Of a DNA stretch of 64,000 bases, positions 1 through 9,258 are shown piece by piece. The notes under the pieces were generated by a model that saw nothing but the letters and a program-made list of their open reading frames with translations, was not told the DNA's origin and ran no database searches. The stretch comes from Rhizobium ecuadorense. GTDB lineage: Bacteria > Pseudomonadota > Alphaproteobacteria > Rhizobiales > Rhizobiaceae. Each line of letters begins with the position of its first letter. The first letter of the stretch is position 1. The translations under genes and the position numbers were made by a program. Location: the NCBI RefSeq assembly GCF_001187535.1, contig NZ_LFIO01001107.1, positions 248,001 to 312,000 on the forward strand, given 5' to 3'.

Positions 1-724
1 CCCTGAGACGAAAGGCGCCGCTGCGCTCCTTGAGCAGCATGATGAAGATCAGGAGCGCCACGCCGAGCGCGAAGAGCCCCCAGGCGGCGCGGGAAAAAGA
101 CAGGAAGATGCCGAGCGCAAGCACCAGCAGGGCGGCAGCCTTCAGCGGCGATTTCTTCAGGTCGCCGACCAGGATGCCGTGGACGAGATAGAGCGACGGC
201 GGCACCAGGAAGGGGCCGAAGACGTTCGGATCCTGGAAGGCGCCCTTGGCGCGGTCATAGAGGGTGAAGATCTCCGCGCCCGGAAAGGCGTGGAAATAAC
301 CGAGTATGCCGAGTGCTGAGGTGGCGACCGCGGCGAAGGTCCAGGCGTTGAAGATCAGCGGCAGCCGCTTGTGGCTGTCCTCGATAATCGCCGCGTAGAA
401 GACCGCCGTCAGCGCCAGGAAGGTCGAGACCGCGATATACATCGGCCCGGTCGCCAGATCCTTCATCTGCGTCAGCGACAGCATGCCGCCGATATTGAAG
501 GTGAGCAGCAGCGCAAGCAGCGGCGCCACGCCGCGCGAAATCCTGAGGCCCAGGATGAACCAGAGGCCGATCAGCCCGGCCATCCAGAGTTCGTAGGGCG
601 CCGGCTCGTCAATCACGAAACCGGAAAGGAAAACACCGAAGGCGACGAAGGCCGAGCCGATCAGGCGCAGCGTCATCCGCTGCGGCTGGGCGACACGGGG
701 ATATGTCGCCTCGATCGCGCTCAA
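1..724 (-). CDS. O-antigen ligase / Wzy-like polysaccharide polymerase, C-terminus outside window
   Basis: About 241 N-terminal residues of a very hydrophobic multi-spanning membrane protein can be read; the rest lies beyond base 1. Alternating hydrophobic helices and the segment DRAKGAFQDPNVFG, close to the usual R-x-x-G-x-F-x-D-P-N motif, suggest the O-antigen ligase/polymerase family, which joins polyprenyl-linked repeat units on the periplasmic face. The TTG start at 724-722 overlaps the stop of the upstream sugar-transferase gene (translational coupling); an ATG at 676-674 is the alternative. As last visible gene of a polysaccharide operon the role as polymerase is an inference. Confidence 0.72.
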   Translation of the reverse strand, partial: MSAIEATYPRVAQPQRMTLRLIGSAFVAFGVFLSGFVIDEPAPYELWMAGLIGLWFILGLRISRGVAPLLALLLTFNIGGMLSLTQMKDLATGPMYIAVSTFLALTAVFYAAIIEDSHKRLPLIFNAWTFAAVATSALGILGYFHAFPGAEIFTLYDRAKGAFQDPNVFGPFLVPPSLYLVHGILVGDLKKSPLKAAALLVLALGIFLSFSRAAWGLFALGVALLIFIMLLKERSGAFRLR

Positions 725-2286
725 TAAGCGTTTTCCGTGTTGAGCAACCGGATCGGCGTCAGGAACAGGATCTTGAGATCGAACCAGAGCGACCAGTTCT
801 CGATGTAATAGAGATCGTAGGCGGTGCGGAACTTGATCTTCTCGTCATTGTCCACTTCGCCGCGCCAGCCGTTGATCTGCGCCCAGCCGGTGACGCCGGG
901 CTTGACGCGATGGCGAGCGAAATAACCCTCGACGACATCGCCGAAGGCGCGGTCGCGGGCCTGGGCGAGAACGGCATGCGGGCGGGGGCCGACCAGCGAG
1001 AGCTCGCCCCGCAGCACGTTGAAAAGCTGCGGCAGTTCGTCGATCGAGGTTTTGCGGATGAAGCGGCCGACGCGGGTGACGCGCGGATCGCCCTTGGTCA
1101 CCGCGGCCTTGCCCGTGGGATCGGCCATATTGGTGTACATCGAGCGGAACTTGAAGACGTTGATGATTTCGTTGTTGAAGCCGTGGCGCTTCTGCATGAA
1201 GAAAACAGGGCCTTCGGAGGTCGCCTTGATGGCGATGGCGGTCGCGACCATCAGCGGCCAGAGCAGCGCCAGCGCGATCAGCGTGAAGAAGATGTCGAAG
1301 CCGCGCTTGGCGACGGAATCCCAGTCGCGGATCGGCTTCTTGAAAATGTCGAGCATCGGCACCGAGCCGACATGCGAATAGGCGCGCGGCCGGAAGCGCA
1401 GCCGGTTGGCATGCGCGGCAAGGCGGATATCGACCGGCAGAACCCAGAGCTTCTTCAAAAGATCGTAGATGCGTGCCTCGGCCGACAGCGGCAGAGCGAT
1501 GATCAGCATGTCGATCCGTGTCAGCCGCACGAATTCGACCAGTTCGGCCACGGTGCCGAGCTTCGGGTAACCGGCGACCATGATCGGCGAGCGCTTTTCG
1601 CCGCGATCGTCGAAAATGCCGCAGATGCGGATGTCGTTGTCATCCTGCTGTTCGAGGATGCGGATCAGTTCCTTGGCCGGCTCGCCGCCGCCGACGATGA
1701 CGGCGCGGCGCTCCATGATGCCGTTGCGCGCCCAGTTGCGGATGCCGTAGGCGACCAGGAAACGCTCGGCCGCAAGGAAGAGCGCGCCAGCCGCGAACCA
1801 GGGCAGATAGGCGTCGGCGATCATCGCCCATGTGCTGCCGCGAACCAGCGTAAACAGGCCGACGGTCAGGAGAAGCGCGATCGTCCACGATGCCAGGATG
1901 CGCGGGATCAGCCGCAGCTTGGCCCGAAGTGCCGGAATGGTGTAGCTGTCGGCAAGCTGCAGGCCGATGACTGTTAAGGCCGAGGCAACCGTCGCCATGC
2001 CTGTCCGCACCAGCGCTGAATCATTGCCGTCGCCGGGCCAGAAATAATGCACGATCAGGGCAATCGCGAAGAGCGCCAGGAATTCCAGCAGCCGCAATTG
2101 CCCGATGATGATCACGGGCGAATTGGTTCCGTCGCGGAACTGTTCGGCGATCTGCCGGGCATAGGGGTTGATTTCGGTCGGGTCGGACGGTTTTTCCTGA
2201 CCCGCGTCGCCGCGCGCCTCGATGTCGGAGACCTGCTTGCGCAGAGCGTCCACGTTGAATTGATCGCCTCTTTCCAGCTTGTTCAT
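721..2286 (-). CDS. undecaprenyl-phosphate hexose-1-phosphate transferase (WcaJ/ExoY-type)
   Basis: A 521-residue initiating polyprenyl-phosphate sugar-1-phosphate transferase, which loads the first sugar on undecaprenyl phosphate at the inner membrane. Residues ~60-170 carry several membrane helices, ~190-310 a Rossmann-like CoA-binding-type domain (RRAVIVGGGEPAKELI), and ~325-521 the catalytic bacterial sugar transferase domain with KRGFDIFFT, VFKFRSM, the LSLVGPRPH motif and PGVTGWAQINGWRG. Length matches the family. It follows the glycosyltransferase gene by 54 bp and overlaps the polymerase-like gene. The homologous position in Agrobacterium is that of uppE, inferred from locus composition and chromosomal neighbourhood only. 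Confidence 0.92.
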   Translation of the reverse strand: MNKLERGDQFNVDALRKQVSDIEARGDAGQEKPSDPTEINPYARQIAEQFRDGTNSPVIIIGQLRLLEFLALFAIALIVHYFWPGDGNDSALVRTGMATVASALTVIGLQLADSYTIPALRAKLRLIPRILASWTIALLLTVGLFTLVRGSTWAMIADAYLPWFAAGALFLAAERFLVAYGIRNWARNGIMERRAVIVGGGEPAKELIRILEQQDDNDIRICGIFDDRGEKRSPIMVAGYPKLGTVAELVEFVRLTRIDMLIIALPLSAEARIYDLLKKLWVLPVDIRLAAHANRLRFRPRAYSHVGSVPMLDIFKKPIRDWDSVAKRGFDIFFTLIALALLWPLMVATAIAIKATSEGPVFFMQKRHGFNNEIINVFKFRSMYTNMADPTGKAAVTKGDPRVTRVGRFIRKTSIDELPQLFNVLRGELSLVGPRPHAVLAQARDRAFGDVVEGYFARHRVKPGVTGWAQINGWRGEVDNDEKIKFRTAYDLYYIENWSLWFDLKILFLTPIRLLNTENAY

Positions 2287-2340
2287 GGGGCTTTTCGCTC
2301 GTTGTCAGCAAGCGAATACCAGAAAGCCCCTAAGAAATAT

Positions 2341-3510
2341 TTACAGGGCGGCGGGCATTGTTCGGCCGGCAGCGGGCTCGACGAGTTCGTGGTATAATTT
2401 CAGGACATCGCGTGCCATGACGGCCGAGGAAAACACCGCCTTCACCGCCTCGGGCTTCGGCATCGTCCTGGCGTGCCAGTCGGGCGTGCTCAGCGTTTCC
2501 GCCATGACGCGGGCGAGATCGTCGGAATTTCCCGCCTCCACAAGGGCTGCGCTGTCGGCGCCGAGCACTTCGGGAATGCCGCCGACACGGCTGGCGATGA
2601 TCGTCTTGCCGGCGCCGAGCCCCTCGAGCACGATATAGGGCATGGCTTCGGCGCGCGAGGGAACGACGAGGTTCTGCGCCATGGAGAAGGCTTCATGGAC
2701 CCGCATCGCCGGCAGCATGCCGATGCGCTTGCCGAGGCCGCGTTCGACCATCATTTCGCGGTAGCGGTCGCGATCCGGTCCGTCGCCGATCATCAGCGCC
2801 GACAGCGGCCGGCCGAGCAGCCGTTCGGTTTTGGCGAAGGCATCGACAAACAGATCGGGACCCTTGAGGTCCCGGAGCATTCCGACATAGATGAAATGCA
2901 CGGCATCCGAGCGGGTGGGGATCGGCTCGAAATCGCGCTCGGCGATGCCGTTGTAGATCAGTCTCGTCTTCGTCCGCGGCTTACCCACCTTGCGCGCATA
3001 GGTGTCGCGCTCATATTCGCAGATGAAGACCAGCGCATCGGTGAAATATTCCTGCAGGCGCTCCATCCTGAGGACGAACTGTCCACTGAACGAGGAACGC
3101 GAATAATGCAGGCTTCCGCCATGCGCGGTATAGAGGCGGGCTACGCGATACCTGTTCACCCGCAACGCTGAGCCGGCAAGTCGCGCGAGCACGCCGCCTT
3201 TGGCGCCGTGTCCGTGCAGCACATCCGGCCGCAAACTTTTGATTTTCTTGTATGTATCCCACATCGTCGCAATATCGGACGGGCTGATCGAACGCCGGAT
3301 CGGCACCCGTGTCAGACCAAGCGACAGATAGGGTCTTATATCGTCGAACAGGCTGTCCTCGTACTCGCCGCCGGTCGAGCTGTCGCAGAGGATGCCGATA
3401 TGATGACCGGCCTTGCTGTGCTCCTCGACGAGATCGCGGACATGGCGGAAAATCCCGCCGACCGGCGATCTGAAGCAATGGAGGATGCGGAGCGGCTTCT
3501 GTGTTGCCAT
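2341..3510 (-). CDS. GT4-family glycosyltransferase
   Basis: A 389-residue GT-B fold glycosyltransferase. The N-terminal part shows the acceptor-domain pattern LRILHCFRSPVGGIFRHVRDL and DVLHGHGAKGG; the C-terminal part has the nucleotide-sugar domain with FIYVGMLRDLKGPDLFVDAF, LMIGDGPDRDRY and VVPSRAEAMPYIVLEGLGAG, where the E-x7-E motif of family 4 is present. It probably adds a sugar to the lipid-linked repeat unit in the cytoplasm. It starts 3 bp after the export lipoprotein gene stops, so both are in one operon. Donor sugar cannot be read from sequence. Confidence 0.9.
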   Translation of the reverse strand: MATQKPLRILHCFRSPVGGIFRHVRDLVEEHSKAGHHIGILCDSSTGGEYEDSLFDDIRPYLSLGLTRVPIRRSISPSDIATMWDTYKKIKSLRPDVLHGHGAKGGVLARLAGSALRVNRYRVARLYTAHGGSLHYSRSSFSGQFVLRMERLQEYFTDALVFICEYERDTYARKVGKPRTKTRLIYNGIAERDFEPIPTRSDAVHFIYVGMLRDLKGPDLFVDAFAKTERLLGRPLSALMIGDGPDRDRYREMMVERGLGKRIGMLPAMRVHEAFSMAQNLVVPSRAEAMPYIVLEGLGAGKTIIASRVGGIPEVLGADSAALVEAGNSDDLARVMAETLSTPDWHARTMPKPEAVKAVFSSAVMARDVLKLYHELVEPAAGRTMPAAL

Positions 3511-3513
3511 CGC

Positions 3514-4089
3514 TCAGAAGAGCCGTTCGCGAACGTAGATCGTGTCGCCGGCGATGATCGGCCCCGATATGTTGATGCGGCCGGTCAGCACCTGTCCGTT
3601 GATCTTGCGGGTGACGTCGACCATGCTCTGGTTGGCGCGGCTGGTGAAGCCGCCGGCGACCGCAATGGCATTTTGCACCGTCATGCCGGGGACATAGGCG
3701 TATTGGCCGGGTTGGCCGACTTCGCCCATGAGGAAGATCGAACGGTAGCGATCGACATCGATGGTGACGTCGGGATCGCGAAGATAGCCCTGCTGCAGTT
3801 TCTGGGCGATCTGCCCCGAGAGTTGCTGCAGGGTTCGGCCGCGGGCAGGGACCTGGCCGATAAGGGGGAAAGCGATATAGCCGGCCTGATCCACCGTATA
3901 GGTGTTGGTCAGGCTCTGCTGGTCGAAAACGGTAACGCGCAACCGGTCGCCGCTATCCAGCGTATAGGGCTGAATGGTCGCCTCGTTGAACGCCTTCGGA
4001 GCCGGCTTGTACGTCGTGCAGCCGCCCAATGCCGCCGTCATGGCTGCAAGGCTCAGGGCCAAAAGGATCTTGGGCTGGACGACAGACAT
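3514..4089 (-). CDS. Wza-like polysaccharide export lipoprotein
   Basis: A 191-residue exported protein. The N-terminus is a lipoprotein signal (hydrophobic stretch ending LGGC, lipidated Cys near residue 24), followed by a polysaccharide export domain (YTLDSGDRLRVTVFDQ, GYIAFPLIGQVPARGRT, DPDVTIDV) and one SLBB-like segment (FLMGEVGQPGQYAYVPG). It is short compared with E. coli Wza (about 380 residues), as is common for rhizobial outer-membrane export proteins. It is divergently transcribed from the co-polymerase gene across a 191-bp shared upstream region. Position and type fit uppC of the Agrobacterium unipolar polysaccharide locus. Confidence 0.9.
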   Translation of the reverse strand: MSVVQPKILLALSLAAMTAALGGCTTYKPAPKAFNEATIQPYTLDSGDRLRVTVFDQQSLTNTYTVDQAGYIAFPLIGQVPARGRTLQQLSGQIAQKLQQGYLRDPDVTIDVDRYRSIFLMGEVGQPGQYAYVPGMTVQNAIAVAGGFTSRANQSMVDVTRKINGQVLTGRINISGPIIAGDTIYVRERLF

Positions 4090-4280
4090 CCGTTGGTGCT
4101 CACAGAAAATGAACTCGGTAGAGCCGTTATCGATCCGTTAGGGTTAATGCCCGGTAAAGGCCGCTTGCAATTTCCCACTATCCTTTGGCGGCGGTTGCTC
4201 ATTACTCGGCAGGATTACCATTAACCGTTGAGTTACCATGGTCGTTTACGCTTGCGGCACCTTTGTTGTGGAGTAACAGC

Positions 4281-6446
4281 ATGTCCGGCGTAGCGCGTGA
4301 TCAGGATGTGGACATCGACCTCGGCCAGCTGGTCCGCGCCGTTTGGGCGCGCCGGCTCAGGATTCTGGCGATCACGCTTGCGGGGGCGGGCGTCGCCTTT
4401 ACAGGCGCCAAGATCATGTCGCCGCAATATCGCAGCGAAACACGTATTCTGATCGAACCCCGCGCGCCGGCCTTCGCCAGCACCCAGCAGGTCAACGACG
4501 CCGGCGCCGGCCCGCTGATGGACGAGCTGAATATCGCCAGCCAGGTGCAGCTGCTGCAATCGGCCGATCTCCTGAAGAAGGTGATCAACGATCTGAAGCT
4601 CTACAACCTGCCGGAATTCGACGATGCCGCCAACGGCTCGGCGATGAGCAGCATTCTGGTGAAGCTGCACCTGAAGAAGAATCCGATGGAGAACCCGCCG
4701 GAAGAGCGGGTGATCGACGCTTTCGTCGAGCGCCTGCAGGTCTATCAGGTGCCGGGTTCACGCGTCATCGGCGTCAGCTTCACCTCGAAGGACCCGAAGC
4801 TCGCTGCCGCCATTCCGAACGCCATGGCCAATGTCTATCTTTCGACCCAGAGCGGCGCCAAGCTCGATTCCAATTCGGAAGCGACGCGCTGGCTGGAGCC
4901 GGAGATCGAGGGCCTGCGCCGCAAGGTCAGCGAAGCCGAGAAGAAGGTCGCCGAATACCGCACCTCGCACGGGCTGCTGCAGACCAACGGCACCACCACC
5001 TTTCCGGCCCAGCAGCTGAACGACATCTCCGCCGAGCTGACCCGCGTGCGCGGCGACAAGGCCAATGCCGAGGCGAGGGCGCAGGCAGTGCGCAATGCGC
5101 TGTCTTCGGGCGAGGCCTCCGACACGCTGCCCGACATCATGTCCTCCCAGGCGATCCAGCGGCTGAAAGCGACGGAATCCGGCCTGCAGTCGCAGATCTC
5201 GGATCTGCAGACCAGCCTTCTCAACAATCATCCGCGGCTGAAAAGCCTGCGCGCCCAGCTCGCCGATATCCGCACCCAGATCCGCCAGGAGACCCAGAAA
5301 ATCCTGACGAGCATCGAAAACGAGTCCAAGGTCGCCGATCTGAGGGCCAGCGAGCTTGAGCGCCAGTCGGACACGGTGCAGGCCAACAGCGCCCGCGCCG
5401 GTGAGGACGAGGTCGGCCTCAATGCGCTGGAGCGCGAGGCGACCGCCCAGCGGCAGCTGCTCGAAACCTATCTGGTGCGCTACCGCGAGGCCGCCTCCCG
5501 CGCCGACAGCAATTCGAGCCCGGCCGACGCCCGCATCGTTTCCAAGGCCATCGAGCCGGTCGATCCCTATTTCCCGAAGGTGGTGCCGATCGTCGTCGTC
5601 GCTGCCGTCGCGACGCTGATCCTGAGCGCCATCGTCACCATGCTGGCCGAACTCTTCAGCGGCCGGGCTCTCCGTCCTGTCGATGTGTCCCCTGAGACGA
5701 TCGAAGCGGAAAGGCTCGTCGAGGAGAGGGATGCGCCGCAGGCCGCTCCGGTTGTCGCAGCCCCTAGAAAGCCCGCCCAGCCGAGCATGCTCGCGATCGT
5801 CGGTGATGACGATACGATCGAAGACGTGCCGGTTGCCGAGGAGCCGCCGGAGGACGACAATGAATTCTCCGTCGCCTCCGTTGCGGATTATCTCACGGGC
5901 AGTCGTGCGCCGCTGGCAATCGCCATATCCCCGACCGGTGACAATGGCTCGGCGGCGACGGTTTTGCTGACCCGCATGCTCGCCGACGCCGGCCGCCGCG
6001 TCATCCTGATCGACATGACCGGTTCCGGTCATCCCACGGAACTGATGGCCGAGGACCAGGCCGCTCCAGGTGTTACCGATCTGCTGTGCGGCGAGGCCGC
6101 CTTCGGCGACACCATTCACGGCGACCGCCTTTCCGACGCCCACCTGATCCCCCAGGGCCGGAGCGATGTGCGCCGCGCCATGCGCGGTGTCGACCGGCTG
6201 TCGCTGCTGATCGACGCGCTTGCCGCCGCCTATGACCTCGTGGTGGTCGAATGCGGTTCGGCCGATGTCGCCGGTGTCTCGCGGCTGACGCGCAGCCGCG
6301 ATGTCGAGATCATTCTCTCCCTGCCGGAGATCGAGGAGACGATCTTCGTGACCCTGATGACGGAATTCCAGGCCGCGGGCTACGAGCGCGTCGTGCTGAT
6401 GTCGGGTGGGGAAGGGGGCGAGCAGACGCTCGGCCAGGCGGCCTGA
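4281..6446 (+). CDS. Wzz/ExoP-type polysaccharide co-polymerase with degenerate BY-kinase domain
   Basis: A 721-residue inner membrane polysaccharide co-polymerase. The start ATG at 4281 has GGAG seven bases upstream. A Wzz domain begins at residue ~10 (DIDLGQLVRAVWARR) with a membrane helix at ~25-45, a large periplasmic coiled-coil part (~200-430), a second helix at ~440-460, and a C-terminal nucleotide-binding-like domain from ~540. That domain is degenerate: the P-loop position reads SPTGDNGSA without the Walker lysine, the Walker A' line is VILIDMTG and the Walker B line is VVVECG with Asp replaced by Glu. No tyrosine cluster ends the protein. It likely controls chain length or export without autophosphorylating. 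Confidence 0.9.
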   Translation: MSGVARDQDVDIDLGQLVRAVWARRLRILAITLAGAGVAFTGAKIMSPQYRSETRILIEPRAPAFASTQQVNDAGAGPLMDELNIASQVQLLQSADLLKKVINDLKLYNLPEFDDAANGSAMSSILVKLHLKKNPMENPPEERVIDAFVERLQVYQVPGSRVIGVSFTSKDPKLAAAIPNAMANVYLSTQSGAKLDSNSEATRWLEPEIEGLRRKVSEAEKKVAEYRTSHGLLQTNGTTTFPAQQLNDISAELTRVRGDKANAEARAQAVRNALSSGEASDTLPDIMSSQAIQRLKATESGLQSQISDLQTSLLNNHPRLKSLRAQLADIRTQIRQETQKILTSIENESKVADLRASELERQSDTVQANSARAGEDEVGLNALEREATAQRQLLETYLVRYREAASRADSNSSPADARIVSKAIEPVDPYFPKVVPIVVVAAVATLILSAIVTMLAELFSGRALRPVDVSPETIEAERLVEERDAPQAAPVVAAPRKPAQPSMLAIVGDDDTIEDVPVAEEPPEDDNEFSVASVADYLTGSRAPLAIAISPTGDNGSAATVLLTRMLADAGRRVILIDMTGSGHPTELMAEDQAAPGVTDLLCGEAAFGDTIHGDRLSDAHLIPQGRSDVRRAMRGVDRLSLLIDALAAAYDLVVVECGSADVAGVSRLTRSRDVEIILSLPEIEETIFVTLMTEFQAAGYERVVLMSGGEGGEQTLGQAA

Positions 6447-6450
6447 ATCT

Positions 6451-7692
6451 CTAGCCGATCCGTGCCCGGATGTTTTGGGCGAATTTATAGAGCTTCGGGC
6501 GCGCTTTGATATGCGCCTTGCCGCGGGTGACGATCCGGTGCGCCGCACCGGCAGCGACGCCCAACGGCGAGACCGGCAGCACCACGTCGTAATGCGCGGT
6601 CTCCACAGGCGCCCAGGAGCGTTTGTAGGTCTGGTCGCCGAGGCCGAAATCGAACAGCGCGATACCTTTGCCATGCAATCCCGAGATGGTCTGCCAATAG
6701 AGGAATTCGCCGGGGCTGGTATCCGGCACCAGCTCTTCATCGATCGCGCCGAACTGGCAGATGATATGGTCGCCCTTGCGCGAAATCCCTGAAATCGCGG
6801 CGACCCGGCCCTCATTCTCGCCCTTGAGCCGCAGCACATGCATCTGCAGCCCGAAATATTGCCTGCCGTCATCCCGCTTGTCGATCAGGCCGTGCAGGAA
6901 GGCCTGCGTTTCCCGGTCGGCAAAGACGTCGGGCAGGCCGAGGCTGGCGAAACGGGCGCTCTTCAGCCGGAAGAAGATATCGACCAGGTGGTGCTGTTCT
7001 TCCGTTGCCTCGGGGACAAGATATTCGAAGCCGCCGGCCGCCTCGAGACGTTTCGATTGAACACGGAATTTCTTGCGCCGGTTCTTGGCGTTGAGCTGCT
7101 TCAGCGTCTCCTCGAAGGCGGGAAAGAACGGCAACTGATAGGCATGATTCTGGTTCTGCACCATCGGCAGCCCCGTGAGCGGGGTCTGTCGCCCGCGCCA
7201 TTCCAGCGGAATGTTTTGTAGGAGCAACAGATCGGCCCGGCCTTTGAGCGCCTGCTGAAGCTGGCCGGCGAGCTTGCCGGCATCGATGGTCCCGCCGGTT
7301 TCGGCAAAGCCTTCCGAAAACAGGCCGGTATTGATGTTGCTGTGATCGGCGGCGATGAACTTCGCCACGCCAAGCCCACGCGACCTGACGATTTCGACCG
7401 GCAGAATGAAAGCGGTCTCACCGGCATGGGTGCCTTTGAGGATCGCCAGCGGCCGTTGAAAGGCGCCCACCCAGGCGGCGCACCAGTCGTAGCTCTGATG
7501 CAGGGACTGGAGATTGTCACGCTCCAGCGCCCGCCAGTCGTCCTCCAGCGGCTGCATTGCGTCGAAGACTTCGATATCGACTTCGGCCATGGCGAGTTTC
7601 ATGCTCAGCTGACGCAGGCGCGAAATGGCCGTCTGGGCCAGCGCCATGTCTTCCGACGGCTGTTCATGAACATCGAGCTTTTGCGTCTGCAC
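6451..7692 (-). CDS. GNAT-like acyltransferase (BcsL/FemAB-type), polysaccharide locus
   Basis: A 413-residue protein of the CelD/BcsL-like GNAT family (Acetyltransf_6 type): the central part has LKQLNAKNRRKKFRVQSKRLEAAGG and the C-terminal part has FLYWQTISGLHGKGIALFDFGLGDQTYKRSW, the segment typical of this family. Such proteins sit in many exopolysaccharide and cellulose loci and are thought to acylate the polymer or a precursor. The gene converges on the co-polymerase gene, whose stop is only 4 bp away. Substrate unknown. Confidence 0.8.
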   Translation of the reverse strand: MQTQKLDVHEQPSEDMALAQTAISRLRQLSMKLAMAEVDIEVFDAMQPLEDDWRALERDNLQSLHQSYDWCAAWVGAFQRPLAILKGTHAGETAFILPVEIVRSRGLGVAKFIAADHSNINTGLFSEGFAETGGTIDAGKLAGQLQQALKGRADLLLLQNIPLEWRGRQTPLTGLPMVQNQNHAYQLPFFPAFEETLKQLNAKNRRKKFRVQSKRLEAAGGFEYLVPEATEEQHHLVDIFFRLKSARFASLGLPDVFADRETQAFLHGLIDKRDDGRQYFGLQMHVLRLKGENEGRVAAISGISRKGDHIICQFGAIDEELVPDTSPGEFLYWQTISGLHGKGIALFDFGLGDQTYKRSWAPVETAHYDVVLPVSPLGVAAGAAHRIVTRGKAHIKARPKLYKFAQNIRARIG

Positions 7693-7811
7693 GGGTTTTC
7701 TCCGGTCAAGAATGCTGAACGGGAAGGTAGGAATGCAGGACGTATATTTGGTTTACTCGCGCGCGCTGGGCGAGGTTTTCCACCGATCACGGTTATTCGG
7801 CCGTTAATGGC

Positions 7812-8021
7812 CTATTGCTGCCGCGGCCCGGCCATCCATTTGATGATCACCATCGCCGGCAGGACCCAGAGCAGGCCGGTGAGCAGGAAATAGAGCAGGT
7901 GGCCCCACCAGGGCGCGTTGCCGAGCGTTGCCACCGCGATCGTATTCGCCACCAGCGCATAGACCAGTACGAGCACGATGATGAGGATCGTGCCGATGAA
8001 TTTGCGGAGGCGGACGGGCAT
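7812..8021 (-). CDS. DUF2842 small membrane protein
   Basis: A 69-residue protein with two predicted membrane helices (roughly residues 9-30 and 41-61) and a basic N-terminus MPVRLRKFIG. The pattern resembles DUF2842, a family of unknown function found in alphaproteobacteria. The start was set at 8021 because this is where family-like sequence begins; the open frame continues upstream without it. It is divergent from ctaA, with about 115 bp between the two starts. Confidence 0.75.
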   Translation of the reverse strand: MPVRLRKFIGTILIIVLVLVYALVANTIAVATLGNAPWWGHLLYFLLTGLLWVLPAMVIIKWMAGPRQQ

Positions 8022-8136
8022 CAATTCTCTCTCGGCAGGGACGGGGCGGACCGGCGCGACGGCATGCCGCAAAGGTTCGGGGCTTGTTTTGCATGAGCCG
8101 GTGGGGCAAATCAACTGCCGGATAGAAGGAGACATC

Positions 8137-9240
8137 ATGGCCGTCGCAAACCCGACCACGGAAAAGGCGATCCTGAGCGAAGTGCAAAAGCAGAACCGCG
8201 ACCGCCGCGCCTTGCGCTTCTGGCTTGGTTTCGTGCTGTTGGCGCTCTTCTGCCTCGTGCTCGTCGGCGGCGCCACCCGGCTGACCAATTCCGGCCTGTC
8301 GATCACCGAGTGGAAGCCGATCCACGGCGTCATCCCGCCGCTGTCGGCCGCCGAATGGGAGGAGGAATTCCGCCTCTACCAGCGCATTCCCGAATTTCAG
8401 CAATTGAACAGCGCCATGACTGTCGATGAGTTCAAGGGCATCTTCTGGTGGGAATGGGCGCACCGGCTGATCGCCCGCGGCATCGGCGTGATTTTCGCGC
8501 TGCCGCTCCTGTTTTTCTGGCTGACCGGGCGGATCGAAAGGCGCCTGCGCTGGCCGCTCGTCGGCATCCTGGCGCTCGGCGGCCTGCAGGGATTTATCGG
8601 CTGGTGGATGGTGTCTTCAGGCCTGTCCGTCCGCACCGACGTCAGCCAGTACCGGCTGGCGACGCATCTCGTCATGGCCTGCCTGATCTTTGCCGGCTGC
8701 ATGTGGATCATGCGCGGCCTCTCACCGCATTCCAGCGATCCGGCGCCGGCCCGCAGTTCGCGCGGTTTTGCCGCCGCGATCGCCATTTTCGCGCTGTTCC
8801 AGATCTATCTCGGCGCACTGGTGGCGGGGCTCGACGCCGGCTTTTCCTACAATACCTGGCCGCTGATGGATGGCGCCGTCATCCCGTCGGATCTCCTGAT
8901 CCAGCAGCCCTTCTGGATCAATGCCTTCGAGAACCCGAAGACGGTGCAGTTCATCCACCGCATCGGCGCCTATACGCTTTTCGCACTGACCTTGATCAAC
9001 ATGGTGATCGCGCTTCGCGCCGCATCCTGGACCACCCATGCTCGCCGCGCCGTCGTGCTTTTCTCGCTGGTGACGCTGCAGGCGGCGATCGGCATCGCCA
9101 CGCTGCTGATGCAGGTGCCGCTGCACTGGGGCCTGCTGCATCAGGCCGGCGCCCTGGTGGTTTTCGGTTTCGCCGTCGCCAACTGGCGCGGATTTTACGG
9201 CGAATATCCGCACGCGACGGCGATCGCGGAACACGACTGA
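8137..9240 (+). CDS. ctaA: heme A synthase (CtaA/Cox15)
   Basis: A 367-residue, eight-helix inner membrane protein that oxidises the C8 methyl of heme O to give heme A for cytochrome oxidase. The start ATG at 8137 is preceded by AGAAGGA. Diagnostic motifs: VGGATRLTNSGLSITEWKP, WWEWAHRLIARGIG, QGFIGWWMVSSGL, AGLDAGFSYNTWPLMDG, FIHRIGAYTLF and LHWGLLHQAGAL, containing the conserved heme-ligand histidines. It is the long alphaproteobacterial (type 2) form. It stands apart from the cytochrome oxidase genes, which are not in this window. Confidence 0.96.
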   Translation: MAVANPTTEKAILSEVQKQNRDRRALRFWLGFVLLALFCLVLVGGATRLTNSGLSITEWKPIHGVIPPLSAAEWEEEFRLYQRIPEFQQLNSAMTVDEFKGIFWWEWAHRLIARGIGVIFALPLLFFWLTGRIERRLRWPLVGILALGGLQGFIGWWMVSSGLSVRTDVSQYRLATHLVMACLIFAGCMWIMRGLSPHSSDPAPARSSRGFAAAIAIFALFQIYLGALVAGLDAGFSYNTWPLMDGAVIPSDLLIQQPFWINAFENPKTVQFIHRIGAYTLFALTLINMVIALRAASWTTHARRAVVLFSLVTLQAAIGIATLLMQVPLHWGLLHQAGALVVFGFAVANWRGFYGEYPHATAIAEHD

Positions 9241-9258
9241 AGCAGTGGCGTCAGGCGT

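Noticed and set aside
4758..6872. 704-codon minus-strand frame opposite the co-polymerase gene
   Set aside because: Runs across two genes, unusual amino acid composition, and the plus-strand protein has a clear Wzz/coiled-coil architecture.
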